Source: Ruminococcus_G sp964621905
GTDB lineage: Bacteria; Bacillota; Clostridia; Lachnospirales; Lachnospiraceae
Reading direction: 5' to 3'
Length of the DNA: 64,000 nt
Assembly: GCA_964621905.1 (NCBI GenBank)
Contig: CAZUNG010000002.1
Coordinates: 248,001 to 312,000, forward strand
Under the pieces are notes generated by a model. That model saw nothing but the letters and a program-made list of their open reading frames with translations, had not been told where the DNA came from and did no database searches. The position numbers and the translations under genes are program-made. The first letter of the stretch is position 1; each line of letters starts with the position of its first letter. Below are positions 17,579 to 26,421 of the stretch, piece after piece.

Positions 17579-18400
17579 ATGACTGATATATCGTGCCTGG
17601 ACCTGAACAGCGGAGCCAAAATGCCGCTCCTCGGTCTTGGCGTATACAAAGCAACAGGCGAACACGAAGCGGAGGATGCGATTACTGCCGCTCTCGACAT
17701 CGGATACCGGCTGTTCGATACCGCTTCAGCCTATAAAAACGAAGACGGTGTTGGCCGCGCGCTTAAAAACAGCACCATCCCCCGGAAAGAATTGTTTGTC
17801 ACCACAAAGATCTGGAACAACGCACAGCGTATTGGTGATATCGAAGGTGCCTTCCACAGAAGCCTGGAACGCCTTCAGCTGGATTACGTAGATCTGTATC
17901 TGATTCACTGGCCTGTGCCGGGCTGCTATCTGGAGACCTGGAAACAGATGGAGAAACTTTACAAAGCCGGAAAAGCCCGGTCGATCGGTGTCAGCAATTT
18001 TGATATATACCAGCTGGAAGAGCTGGCAAAAGTCTCTGACATCGTGCCGGCTGTCAACCAGATCGAGGTACACCCGCTCTGGAACCAGTCCGAGCTCGTC
18101 GCCTACTGCCAATCAAAAGGGATTGCCGTTCAGGCATATGCTCCTCTGGCACGCGGCGCCTATCTGGATCGCCCGGAACTTGTTGAAATTGCTCTGAATC
18201 ATGGCAAAAGTGTATCTCAGGTCGGACTTCGCTGGTCCGTCCAGAAAAACATTGCTGTCATTCCAAAATCTACAAAGAAAGAACGTATCGAGGCCAATGC
18301 CCAGATTTTTGATTTTGCATTGACCGAGGACGAGATGAGGGCTATCGACGGCATGGACGAGAAATTTCGAAGCGCTTCGGTTCCGCCGGATCTTCTTTAG
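17579..18400 (+). CDS. Aldo/keto reductase (AKR5-like)
   Basis: 273 residues, a typical small AKR TIM barrel that reduces aldehydes or ketones with NADPH. The catalytic tetrad can be read from IGYRLFDTASAY (Asp, Tyr), VTTKIW (Lys) and YLIHWPVP (His); the cofactor-binding segment AVIPKSTKKERIEAN is near the C-terminus. ATG at 17579 is chosen because AAGGAGGTAATGATCCTT precedes it; the longer frame to 17489 overlaps the promoter. It is transcribed alone, divergent from the acs run. Substrate unknown. Confidence 0.9.
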   Translation: MTDISCLDLNSGAKMPLLGLGVYKATGEHEAEDAITAALDIGYRLFDTASAYKNEDGVGRALKNSTIPRKELFVTTKIWNNAQRIGDIEGAFHRSLERLQLDYVDLYLIHWPVPGCYLETWKQMEKLYKAGKARSIGVSNFDIYQLEELAKVSDIVPAVNQIEVHPLWNQSELVAYCQSKGIAVQAYAPLARGAYLDRPELVEIALNHGKSVSQVGLRWSVQKNIAVIPKSTKKERIEANAQIFDFALTEDEMRAIDGMDEKFRSASVPPDLL

Positions 18401-18438
18401 GCTTTTTGGCTGGTAGATCTGACATCTTGTTAACCGGA

Positions 18439-18488
18439 GAACCCCTGCGGACCGTATGATGACCTCACACGGTCCGCAGGGGTTCTTT
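18439..18488. terminator. Bidirectional terminator between AKR and gpsA
   Basis: Perfect 17-bp stem, arms GAACCCCTGCGGACCGT (18439-18455) and its complement (18469-18485), 13-nt loop, followed by TTTAT on the plus strand. It lies between two convergent genes. Confidence 0.8.
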
Positions 18489-18511
18489 ATGCAATTGCCG
18501 AAGACAAACGT

Positions 18512-19522
18512 TTACTTCCAGAGATTCTCTAAAATCTCATCTTTTTTCACACGCATCATCAGCTCAGAAAGTGCGTCCACAGGTTTTTTGCCCTCAAACA
18601 GAACTTTATTGACTTCCTTTACAATCGGCATATCAATCTGATATTTTTCAGACAAGGTCAGTGCAGCCTTTGCGGAATAGACGCCTTCCACAACCATCTT
18701 GACTTCATCCATCGCTTCCTGCATGGTATATCCCTGTCCCATCAGATAGCCGGCTTTCCTGTTGCGGCTGTGCTGGCTTGCACATGTCACGATAAGATCG
18801 CCTATCCCCGAAAGCCCGGTCAAGGTCTCTGCATGCGCGCCCATGGCAATACCGAGACGTTTAATTTCAGCAATGCCACGCGTGATCAGCGCAGCTTTTG
18901 TGTTATCTCCACATCCCAGACCGTCGGCAATCCCCGCCGCCAGAGCAATGACATTTTTCAGCGAACCTCCAAGTTCAATGCCAAGAACGTCAGGACTTGT
19001 ATAGACACGGAATACCGGGCTCATAAAAATTTCCTGTATATATTCCGCCGTCTCTTTCGTTCCGGCGCCTACCACACACGTCGTCGGAAGCCCTCTTCCC
19101 ACTTCCTCCGCATGGCTCGGCCCCGAAAGCACCGCGACATTTGCCTGGGGAATCTCTTCTTCGATAATCTCGCTGAGCGTCATCAGTGTTTTCTCTTCAA
19201 TTCCCTTTGCCACATTCACGATAATCTGTCCGTCTTTCACCAGATCTTTCATCGAATGTGCTGTACTTCGTGTAAAGGGTGAAGGCACTGCCAGAACAAT
19301 GAGATCCCGGTCTGCCAGAGTCATCAAAAGATCATCCGTGACGATAACCTCTTCCGGAATCCGCACTCCGGGCAGTTTGCTCTCATGCTCTCTTTTTGTA
19401 CAAAGCATTTCCACTTCTTCTTTGATCACCGACCAAAGAATGACTTCATGTCCATTTTTATGCAGCAGCAGCGCCAGGGCTGTTCCCCAGCTTCCCGCTC
19501 CCGCAACACTAACCTTAGCCAT
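18512..19522 (-). CDS. gpsA: NAD(P)-dependent glycerol-3-phosphate dehydrogenase GpsA
   Basis: 336 residues. Reduces dihydroxyacetone phosphate to sn-glycerol 3-phosphate for phospholipids. The N-terminal Rossmann motif is GAGSWGTAL, followed by SGPSHAEEVGRGLPT and the catalytic Lys region ELGGSLKNVIALAAGI; GLGCGDNTKAALITRG is the substrate site. ATG at 19522 with AGGAGGAATAAAA. It follows plsY, the next enzyme of glycerolipid synthesis, in the same direction. Confidence 0.97.
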   Translation of the reverse strand: MAKVSVAGAGSWGTALALLLHKNGHEVILWSVIKEEVEMLCTKREHESKLPGVRIPEEVIVTDDLLMTLADRDLIVLAVPSPFTRSTAHSMKDLVKDGQIIVNVAKGIEEKTLMTLSEIIEEEIPQANVAVLSGPSHAEEVGRGLPTTCVVGAGTKETAEYIQEIFMSPVFRVYTSPDVLGIELGGSLKNVIALAAGIADGLGCGDNTKAALITRGIAEIKRLGIAMGAHAETLTGLSGIGDLIVTCASQHSRNRKAGYLMGQGYTMQEAMDEVKMVVEGVYSAKAALTLSEKYQIDMPIVKEVNKVLFEGKKPVDALSELMMRVKKDEILENLWK

Positions 19523-19562
19523 TTTTATTCCTCCTGCGCACTTTTATTATTGTAACAGTTTG

Positions 19563-20210
19563 TCATTTTTTATGTTTGCTGCTCAAATACGTTTGATTTT
19601 CATTTCCATGTATCAGCCTTACAATGTTGGCCCTGTGACGGTACACGGCCATCACCGTCAGGAATGCGGCTACCGCATACATCTCGTACAGGTATGCCTG
19701 CTCCATCCCGAAGGCTCCAAGCTGTCCGAGCAGCACAGTTCCGCCCATAAACATCACATATACCAGCATAGATCCAAGAGAAACATAGTGTGTCACAAAA
19801 AACACGGTAAAAAACACTATGATTCCGGCGATCGTCAGTCTCCAGTCAAACGATATGATAAGACCTGCCGTCGCCGCAATTCCTTTTCCCCCGCGGAAGT
19901 TCAGATAACACGGGAAATTATGTCCCAGGATTGTTCCCGCTGCCGCATACAGCCCCAGCAGCCGGATATACTCTGCATGGCTCGCCCCGAACAACAGCCT
20001 TACCGTCACGACAGCCAGGATACACTTCAGACAGTCTCCTGCAAAAGTGATCAGACCCGCCTTCAGGCCAAGCGTACGCAGTGCATTCGTCGTTCCCGCA
20101 TTGCCGCTCCCGTGTTCCCGGATATCGATCCCGTGTATCCTTCCATAGATATAAGACGTCTGAAACAACCCAAACAGATAGCCTATCGCCAGACATATTA
20201 ACCGTACCAT
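19563..20210 (-). CDS. plsY: Acyl-phosphate:glycerol-3-phosphate acyltransferase PlsY
   Basis: 215 residues with five predicted membrane segments. Transfers the acyl group from acyl-phosphate to glycerol 3-phosphate. Conserved motifs are HGSGNAGTTNALRTLG, GHNFPCYLNFRGGKGIA and the C-terminal polar region. ATG at 20210, 5 bp after the der stop, with AAGGAGTAGGGGAA. Followed by gpsA, which makes its substrate. Confidence 0.95.
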   Translation of the reverse strand: MVRLICLAIGYLFGLFQTSYIYGRIHGIDIREHGSGNAGTTNALRTLGLKAGLITFAGDCLKCILAVVTVRLLFGASHAEYIRLLGLYAAAGTILGHNFPCYLNFRGGKGIAATAGLIISFDWRLTIAGIIVFFTVFFVTHYVSLGSMLVYVMFMGGTVLLGQLGAFGMEQAYLYEMYAVAAFLTVMAVYRHRANIVRLIHGNENQTYLSSKHKK

Positions 20211-20215
20211 TTCCC

Positions 20216-21541
20216 CTACTCCTTATTCTTTCGTTCTCTGATAATAAATTTAAGCGAAGTGCCACGGAAACCAAATGCATCGCGGATTCTGTTTTCCAGA
20301 TATCTCGTATAGGAAAAATGCATCAGCTCCTTATCATTGACAAAGATCACAAAGGTTGGCGGCTTCACTGATACCTGCGTGATATAGTAAAGTTTCAGCC
20401 GTTTTCCTTTATCCGACGGCGGCTGCTGCAGAGCGACCGCTTCTGTCATGATCTCATTGAGCACACCAGTCTGTACCCTGAGCGTCTGATTTTCAAGTAC
20501 CATATCGATGGTGTCAAACAGCTTCGGAAGCCGCTGTCCTGTCTCTGCGGAGATAAACATCAATTCCGCATACGGCATATACGCCAGCACTTCTCTTACT
20601 TTGTTCGTATATTTGTAGATTGTTTTATCATCCTTCTCAACGGCATCCCACTTATTGACTGCAATGACAATGCCTTTTCCCCGCTCATGTGCAATCCCTG
20701 CAATCTTTGCATCCTGCTCCGTCACGCCCTCCTGCGCATCAATCACCACAATCACCACATCCGCACGTTCCACAGCCGTAACCGTACGGATAATACTGTA
20801 ACGTTCCAATTCTTCCTTGATTTTATTCTTTCTGCGAAGACCCGCCGTATCGATAAAAATATACTCTTTTTGATTCCACATGATACTTGTATCGATCGCA
20901 TCCCTCGTCGTCCCTGCAACATCCGATACAATCACACGGTTTTGCCCCAGAAGTTTGTTGACGATGGAGGATTTCCCCACATTCGGTTTTCCCACAATGG
21001 CAATATGCGGAATTTCATCCTCTTCCTCTTTCGTGCTCTCTTTGTCAAAATACTGTGTCACGGCATCCAGAAGATCTCCGATCCCCAGCTTGGACGCTGC
21101 CGAAATCGGCATCGGGTCCCCGATCCCCAGATTATAAAATTCGTAGACGTCCACCATGTATTTGTCAAAATTATCTACTTTGTTGACCGCCAGCACGACT
21201 GGTTTTGCGCTGCGGCGCAGCATATCTGCCACCTTTGCATCAGAATCAACAAGCCCCTGGCGCACGTCCGTAATAAAGAGAATCACATCGGCTGTGTCGA
21301 TCGCGATCTGTGCCTGTTCCCTCATCTGCGACAGAATAATATCACTGCTCTCCGGCTCTATACCGCCGGTATCAATCAGTGTGAAATGAAAATTCAGCCA
21401 GTCTACATCGGCATAAATCCTGTCTCTCGTAACGCCGGGCGTGTCCTTCACGATCGAAATATTCTCTCCTGCCAGCGTGTTAAAAAGAGTCGATTTCCCC
21501 ACATTCGGCCGGCCCACAATTGCTACAATCGGTTTGCTCAT
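20216..21541 (-). CDS. der: Ribosome assembly GTPase Der (EngA)
   Basis: 441 residues with two tandem GTPase domains (GRPNVGKSTLF at the N-terminus, GKPNVGKSSIV in the second) and a C-terminal KH-like domain (KPPTFVIFVND). Needed for 50S subunit maturation. I chose ATG 21541 (MSKPIVAIVGR), preceded by AAAGGGAGACAAATAT, over an upstream in-frame start at 21598. The chosen start still lies inside the 3' end of the DUF512 gene (62-bp overlap). Confidence 0.95.
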   Translation of the reverse strand: MSKPIVAIVGRPNVGKSTLFNTLAGENISIVKDTPGVTRDRIYADVDWLNFHFTLIDTGGIEPESSDIILSQMREQAQIAIDTADVILFITDVRQGLVDSDAKVADMLRRSAKPVVLAVNKVDNFDKYMVDVYEFYNLGIGDPMPISAASKLGIGDLLDAVTQYFDKESTKEEEDEIPHIAIVGKPNVGKSSIVNKLLGQNRVIVSDVAGTTRDAIDTSIMWNQKEYIFIDTAGLRRKNKIKEELERYSIIRTVTAVERADVVIVVIDAQEGVTEQDAKIAGIAHERGKGIVIAVNKWDAVEKDDKTIYKYTNKVREVLAYMPYAELMFISAETGQRLPKLFDTIDMVLENQTLRVQTGVLNEIMTEAVALQQPPSDKGKRLKLYYITQVSVKPPTFVIFVNDKELMHFSYTRYLENRIRDAFGFRGTSLKFIIRERKNKE

Positions 21542-22886
21542 ATATTTGTCTCCCTTTCCTGTCACCATCCGGTGTCTCGCCCAGTACCGCCCGGACAAAC
21601 GCCTCCCCGCTCTCCGCTACAATACGCACGTGTACTCCCAGCTTCTCTTCCAGCTGTGATACGGTCACATCATCCAGAAATACATCCTCCCCCGCACGGT
21701 GCATACTGCACGGAATCAGCAGTTCTTCTCCCAGATCTTTTCCGGCAAGCTGTGCCATCAGATCCTGTCCCGTCAGCAGACCGGACACCGTGATCCTTTC
21801 CCCGAAAAAATCATTTCGGACGGGATATATCTGCACTTGTATTCCAGGATATTTCTCTTGTATCATTATAATATATTTTTTCAGAAAATCATACGGTAAT
21901 TGCCCGGTTGCTATTGAAATTTTTCGTTTTTTCCCGTTTTTTTTCCGGTTTCTTAACGATTCTTGTATTTCTTCTTTCAGCAGCCGCAGCATTCCGACGC
22001 CATTTTCAAGCTGCAAATACCCGTCGTACCGCTCTGCCTCCGGCAGATCTTCCTGGGCAAGGATATACCATTCATCGCTGCAGTGAACGAAATGTGTGCC
22101 TGATTCTGCCCAGATCTTTTCCTGCCATGCGTGCACAGTTTTTAAAACCTTTACAGCATCCTCTTTTTCGAATGGTTCCAGGGGGTACAGACCTTCTCTG
22201 TACTTAGTCAGACCCACCGGCACGATGGATACACTCTCAAGCAGCGGAAGAAATTGTGTCAGATCACGAATACTCCGCTCCAGCTCTTCGCCGTCATTCA
22301 GTCCTCTGCATAACACAATCTGTCCGTTCATCGTGATTCCCGCATCATAGAGACGCTGTACCTTTTCAAAAATGTCACCTGCAAAACGGTTGTTCAGCAT
22401 CTGACAGCGAAGTTTCGGGTTCGTCGTATGAAATGAAATGTTGATCGGCGAAAGATGATAACGGATAATACGGTCGATATCTTCTCCGGACATATTGGTG
22501 AGCGTTACGTAATTTCCCTGCAGAAAAGACAGCCTGGAATCATCATCTTTAAAGTACAGTGTCTCTCTCATCCCCGGAGGCATCTGATCGATAAAGCAGA
22601 ACACGCACCGGTTACTGCAGGACCGATACTGATCCATGAATTCATTTTCAAACACTATGCCAAGATCATCCTCGTATTCTTTTTCTATTTCCAGTTCCCA
22701 CTCTTCTCCATCCGGTTTTCGGATCAAAAGCTCCAGCTCTTCTTCATTTGTCAGATAATGATAGTCAAAGACATCTTCCACCGCCTGACCGCTGATCTTA
22801 AGAAGTTCGTCTCCCGGTTCGATCTGCAGTTCCCATGCGATACTGCCTTTGACAACTTCACGGATAATATGATGTGTTTTTTTCAT
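21480..22886 (-). CDS. DUF512 family radical-SAM-like protein
   Basis: 468 residues. Order: an N-terminal PDZ-like domain (GSIAWELQIEPGDELLKISG), a radical SAM-type region with the CSNRCVFCFIDQMP cysteine cluster, and the C-terminal DUF512 domain. Members are widespread in Clostridia beside der; the function is not established. ATG at 22886 with GGAGGAAACT. The protein ends 62 bp inside der with a tail after FVRAVLG that contains several Cys (TDCSNCGPAEC); other members, as I recall them, stop near FVRAVLG, so this tail may be an extension. Confidence 0.88.
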   Translation of the reverse strand: MKKTHHIIREVVKGSIAWELQIEPGDELLKISGQAVEDVFDYHYLTNEEELELLIRKPDGEEWELEIEKEYEDDLGIVFENEFMDQYRSCSNRCVFCFIDQMPPGMRETLYFKDDDSRLSFLQGNYVTLTNMSGEDIDRIIRYHLSPINISFHTTNPKLRCQMLNNRFAGDIFEKVQRLYDAGITMNGQIVLCRGLNDGEELERSIRDLTQFLPLLESVSIVPVGLTKYREGLYPLEPFEKEDAVKVLKTVHAWQEKIWAESGTHFVHCSDEWYILAQEDLPEAERYDGYLQLENGVGMLRLLKEEIQESLRNRKKNGKKRKISIATGQLPYDFLKKYIIMIQEKYPGIQVQIYPVRNDFFGERITVSGLLTGQDLMAQLAGKDLGEELLIPCSMHRAGEDVFLDDVTVSQLEEKLGVHVRIVAESGEAFVRAVLGETPDGDRKGRQIYEQTDCSNCGPAECGEIDSF

Positions 22887-22935
22887 AGTTTCCTCCATAC
22901 AGCACCTACTGTTCCTGTCGTATTGCCGCTCTCTC

Positions 22936-22964
22936 ATTATAGAGATCAATTGTTTATCTGTCAA
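22936..22964 (-). promoter_or_regulatory. Consensus SigA promoter of the DUF512-der-plsY-gpsA operon
   Basis: Minus strand TTGACA (22959-22964) and TATAAT (22936-22941), 17-bp spacer, 50 bp upstream of the DUF512 start. Both hexamers are perfect matches. Confidence 0.85.
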
Positions 22965-23026
22965 TCCGGCTGTGCGGTCTGCCTTTGCCTTTTTTTACTT
23001 TGTTTTTACATAATTCTTCAAATTCC

Positions 23027-23056
23027 TTGACTGTGATACAGGGCAGGTGATATAAA
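23027..23056 (+). promoter_or_regulatory. SigA promoter of prs
   Basis: TTGACT (23027-23032), 18-bp spacer, TATAAA (23051-23056), 56 bp upstream of the prs ATG; divergent from the DUF512 promoter. Confidence 0.7.
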
Positions 23057-23111
23057 TATAAAGTACACGTACGTACCGAAGAATGTTTACATAGATAGAT
23101 GGAGGTAACTC

Positions 23112-24284
23112 ATGGTAAACTTAGATTTACTAAAAAAATCTATTCCGGTCGCACCGCTGAAAATCGCAGCCCTGCCAGGCTGCGAGCGTTTATCCGAAAC
23201 CGTTGATCATCATCTGGCGGAATATCGCCAGATCCTCGCAGCAGAAAAATCAGGACTTCCTCTCGCAGGCTATATCGAGGATTCTTTCCTGATCGAGTGT
23301 GAATGTCCGCGTTTCGGCACCGGAGAGGCTAAAGGCCGTATTAAAGACTCTGTCCGCGGAACAGATCTGTTCATTATGTGTGATGTGCTGAACTACAGCA
23401 TGACATATACGGTCTGCGGATATGAAAATCATATGTCGCCGGACGATCATTTTCAGAACCTGAAGCGCATCATTTCCGCTGCCACCGGAAAAGCCCACCG
23501 TATCAATGTCATCATGCCGTTCTTATACGAGAGCCGGCAGCACAAGCGTTCTCAGCGGGAATCTCTGGACTGTGCGCTTGCCCTGAAAGAGCTTTCTGAT
23601 ATGGGGGTATCCAACATCATAACATTTGATGCACATGACCCCAGAGTGCAGAATGCGATTCCGCTGAAAGGGTTTGACAATTATATGCCGACGTACCAGT
23701 TCCTGCAGGCACTTGTCAGTTCTGTACCGGATTTGATGCTTGACAATGAACATCTGATGATTATCAGCCCGGATGAAGGCGCCATGAACAGGGCTGTATA
23801 TTTTTCCAATGTACTCGGTGTGGATATGGGCATGTTCTATAAACGCCGGGACTACTCAACTGTGGTAAACGGCAAAAATCCGATCGTTGCCCATGAATTT
23901 CTCGGAGATTCCGTCGAAGGAAAAGATGTCATCATCATTGATGATATGATTTCTTCCGGGGAAAGCATGCTGGACGTCGCCAAACAGGTAAAACAAAGAA
24001 AAGCAAACCGCGTCTTTATCTGCACCACGTTCGGACTGTTCACGGAAGGGCTTGAAAAGTTTGACGAGTATCACAGACAGGGATGTATCGAGAAAGTGGT
24101 CACCACCGATCTCACATACCGTCCCCCGGAACTGCTTTCCCGTCCGTATTACGAAGAAGCCCGCATGGGCAAATATCTGGCGAGTATTATCGATATTCTA
24201 AACCATGATGTATCTGTAGAAAAAGTCCGTTCTACCACTTCCAAGATCACGCAGCTGCTTGAAAGTCATCAGTCTGTAAAATAA
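23112..24284 (+). CDS. prs: Ribose-phosphate pyrophosphokinase, long form
   Basis: 390 residues, longer than the usual 310-320. Makes PRPP from ribose 5-phosphate and ATP. The flexible catalytic loop appears as YESRQHKRSQRES, the metal-binding segment as TFDAHDPRVQNA, and the PRPP loop as VIIIDDMISSGES. The extra length is mainly in an N-terminal extension of about 45 residues and in insertions. Clostridial genomes often carry such long forms next to or instead of the standard enzyme. ATG at 23112 with ATGGAGGTAACTC. Single-gene unit ending in a terminator. Confidence 0.9.
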   Translation: MVNLDLLKKSIPVAPLKIAALPGCERLSETVDHHLAEYRQILAAEKSGLPLAGYIEDSFLIECECPRFGTGEAKGRIKDSVRGTDLFIMCDVLNYSMTYTVCGYENHMSPDDHFQNLKRIISAATGKAHRINVIMPFLYESRQHKRSQRESLDCALALKELSDMGVSNIITFDAHDPRVQNAIPLKGFDNYMPTYQFLQALVSSVPDLMLDNEHLMIISPDEGAMNRAVYFSNVLGVDMGMFYKRRDYSTVVNGKNPIVAHEFLGDSVEGKDVIIIDDMISSGESMLDVAKQVKQRKANRVFICTTFGLFTEGLEKFDEYHRQGCIEKVVTTDLTYRPPELLSRPYYEEARMGKYLASIIDILNHDVSVEKVRSTTSKITQLLESHQSVK

Positions 24285-24288
24285 TAAA

Positions 24289-24336
24289 CTCCGGGTACAC
24301 AAAAGACAAACGTCTTGGGTGTCCCCGGAGCTTTTA
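24289..24336. terminator. Bidirectional terminator between prs and pgeF
   Basis: Arms CTCCGGGTACAC (24289-24300) and GTGTCCCCGGAG (24319-24330) with one mismatch, followed by CTTTT on the plus strand and TTTATTATTTT on the minus strand. Confidence 0.8.
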
Positions 24337-25203
24337 CATCGCAGGACCATCGTGGCTGATCCCCAGAAATGCGGCAAGATTTCCGCGTTCTCCTTTTGAC
24401 GCACGGTGCGAAAACAGGAACTGCGGATTACAGCATGTACACAGATTCGGACCCGAAATATGATCCTTCATTACCCCCGCCTGCATAAAATTATAACTGC
24501 AGGCTTTCCACAGGTCCAGCTGATACTTTCCATTCTTTTTATCCACAATCATATCCCGGTACTGTGCTGCAGGATACGCCTCTTTAAACATGAATGCCAC
24601 ATCCTCACTGACCTCGTAACAATCCTGGCAGATCGAAGGCCCGATAGCTGCAATCACGTCTTTTGGATTCGTCCCATACGCATGTTTCATAGCCTTGAGC
24701 GTCGCCTTTGCGATATTGGAGACCGTTCCTTTCCATCCGGAATGTGACAGTCCCACCGCCTGATGTACGGGATCTACAAGATAAAGCGGCACGCAGTCCG
24801 CATAAAACGTAGCCAGCATGATGCCGGGAACATTCGTGACCAGTCCATCCACCTCTGTATAATCCCTGTCTTTCACCAGTCCTTTTCCGCGGTCTTTTTC
24901 CGTCACAACCCGCACATTCGCCGTATGTGTCTGATCAGAGCAGACAATATCCTCTGTCCGAAATCCGACTGCTTCTGCGATCCTCCGAAAGTTTTCTCTT
25001 ACATTCTCTTCCCGGTCTCCCCGTGTGAAACTCAGATTCATGGAACTTAAAACCCCTTCACTGACTCCTCCGAACCGCGTCGTAAACGCATGTCTGACAA
25101 ACGGAACCGCAGAAAGCATCGGCCATGTCAGATAGCAGAGTTCCCCTTTATGATTGACTGTCATTTTTTCTTCTTTTGCATGATGCCATTTTATTTCCAG
25201 CAC
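24334..25203 (-). CDS. pgeF: Peptidoglycan editing factor PgeF (YfiH/laccase-domain family)
   Basis: 289 residues. The family has a Zn/Cu site made of one Cys and two His; here CVPLYLVDP and GLSHSGWKGT carry the C and H, and DQTHTANV the second His. Known roles are removal of wrong amino acids from UDP-MurNAc precursors and purine nucleoside phosphorylase/adenosine deaminase activity. GTG start at 25203 with AGGAGGAAAAA. Last gene of the rplS-lepB-rbgA-rnhB-yraN run. Confidence 0.92.
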   Translation of the reverse strand: MLEIKWHHAKEEKMTVNHKGELCYLTWPMLSAVPFVRHAFTTRFGGVSEGVLSSMNLSFTRGDREENVRENFRRIAEAVGFRTEDIVCSDQTHTANVRVVTEKDRGKGLVKDRDYTEVDGLVTNVPGIMLATFYADCVPLYLVDPVHQAVGLSHSGWKGTVSNIAKATLKAMKHAYGTNPKDVIAAIGPSICQDCYEVSEDVAFMFKEAYPAAQYRDMIVDKKNGKYQLDLWKACSYNFMQAGVMKDHISGPNLCTCCNPQFLFSHRASKGERGNLAAFLGISHDGPAM

Positions 25204-25272
25204 TTTTTCCTCCTATGCCGCACTTGCTGCGGCTCAGATCAGGGATGGGTGAACGTTTTTCTTTCAACCTTT

Positions 25273-25626
25273 TCACCTCTGATATTCAAATGCATTTTCA
25301 TATATTTTGATCGTTTCTCCCAGAATCGCTACCACGTCAAACCGGCAGTCCTTCTCCATCGGCAGCCCGTGTTCTGCCAGATACCAGGCGGCAGCTTTCG
25401 ATATTCTCCGCTGCTTCTGCCATCCAACGGCGTCTTCCGGGAATCCGCTTTTTACGGAAGAGCGGTATTTAACCTCAACAAAGATCAGAACCCCGTCTTT
25501 CCATGCGATCAGATCGATCTCTCCTGTCCGGCACCGGTAATTTCTTTCCAGAATCCGATACCCTAGAAGCTTTAGTTTTTCTGCAGCCATTTCCTCTTTT
25601 TGACTGCCCAGCATACGTCTGTTCAT
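25273..25626 (-). CDS. YraN family (UPF0102) predicted endonuclease-like protein
   Basis: 117 residues, standard for the family. The PD-(D/E)xK-type core is visible as ERNYRCRTGEIDLIAWKDGVLIFVEVK (Glu-Ile-Asp ... Glu-Val-Lys). Function is not settled; it is almost always beside rnhB as here. Confidence 0.9.
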   Translation of the reverse strand: MNRRMLGSQKEEMAAEKLKLLGYRILERNYRCRTGEIDLIAWKDGVLIFVEVKYRSSVKSGFPEDAVGWQKQRRISKAAAWYLAEHGLPMEKDCRFDVVAILGETIKIYENAFEYQR

Positions 25627-25659
25627 ATTTCCTCCGCCTGTCCCCCGGCGTCGGTGGTC

Positions 25660-26421
25660 TTACGATGATATGAAATTTTTAATGAATGACTTCCTGTGAA
25701 TCGGCGTCGGACCAAGCTCCTTAAGAGCCGCAATATGTGAAGCTGAACCATAACCCTTATTCGAGGCAAACCCATATCCCGGCAGCACTTTGTCATACTC
25801 TGTCATCAGCCTGTCCCTTGTAACTTTCGCAACAATGCTCGCGGCTGCTATGGAGATACTTTTTGCATCCCCCTTAATGATCGGAACCTGCGGCAAATCC
25901 ACCTCCGGTATCGTCACCGCATCATTCAGCAAGATCTGCGGAACGACGGCAAGCTTTTTGACCGCTTCGCGCATCGCTTCATAGGTGGCCTGCAAAATGT
26001 TGATCTCATCAATCCTGGCGGGTGAATCATAACCGATCCCTACAGCTACCGCCTCCCGCATGATCACTTCGTACAGCTCTTCACGCTTTGCAGCACTCAG
26101 CTGCTTGGAATCATTCACATAAAGGATTCCACAGTCCGGAGGCAGTATGACCGCCGCAGCAACCACAGGGCCTGCCAACGGTCCTCTGCCGACTTCGTCA
26201 ATCCCGCACACATAGCCGAGATGCTCGTATTTGCGCTCATACACTTTCATCTGCTCAGTCCTTGTGAGTTCTGCTCTGTACTTTTCCTGCTGCCTGCGAA
26301 TGCGAGCCAGAAGCGTCTGCACACCCGCGCGGCCGTCCTGGGCATATTTCTGAAGCAGCGGCTCCCGTTCTCCAGGCGCCGCTGCTTCCAGTTCTTTTTT
26401 TATCTCCGTGATCGTTTTCAT
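25660..26421 (-). CDS. rnhB: Ribonuclease HII
   Basis: 253 residues. Cleaves RNA in RNA:DNA hybrids and at single ribonucleotides in DNA. The catalytic motif GIDEVGRGPLAGPVV is at about residue 73, after a Firmicute-type N-terminal extension of about 70 residues; ILYVNDSKQLS holds the next Asp and SIAAASIVAKVTRD the last part. Its ATG overlaps the rbgA stop (ATGA, 26418-26421), so the pair is coupled. Confidence 0.96.
   Translation of the reverse strand: MKTITEIKKELEAAAPGEREPLLQKYAQDGRAGVQTLLARIRRQQEKYRAELTRTEQMKVYERKYEHLGYVCGIDEVGRGPLAGPVVAAAVILPPDCGILYVNDSKQLSAAKREELYEVIMREAVAVGIGYDSPARIDEINILQATYEAMREAVKKLAVVPQILLNDAVTIPEVDLPQVPIIKGDAKSISIAAASIVAKVTRDRLMTEYDKVLPGYGFASNKGYGSASHIAALKELGPTPIHRKSFIKNFISS

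Noticed and set aside
20687..21793. Plus-strand open frame of 368 codons opposite der
   Set aside because: Shadow of der and the DUF512 gene; no recognisable domain and no SD.
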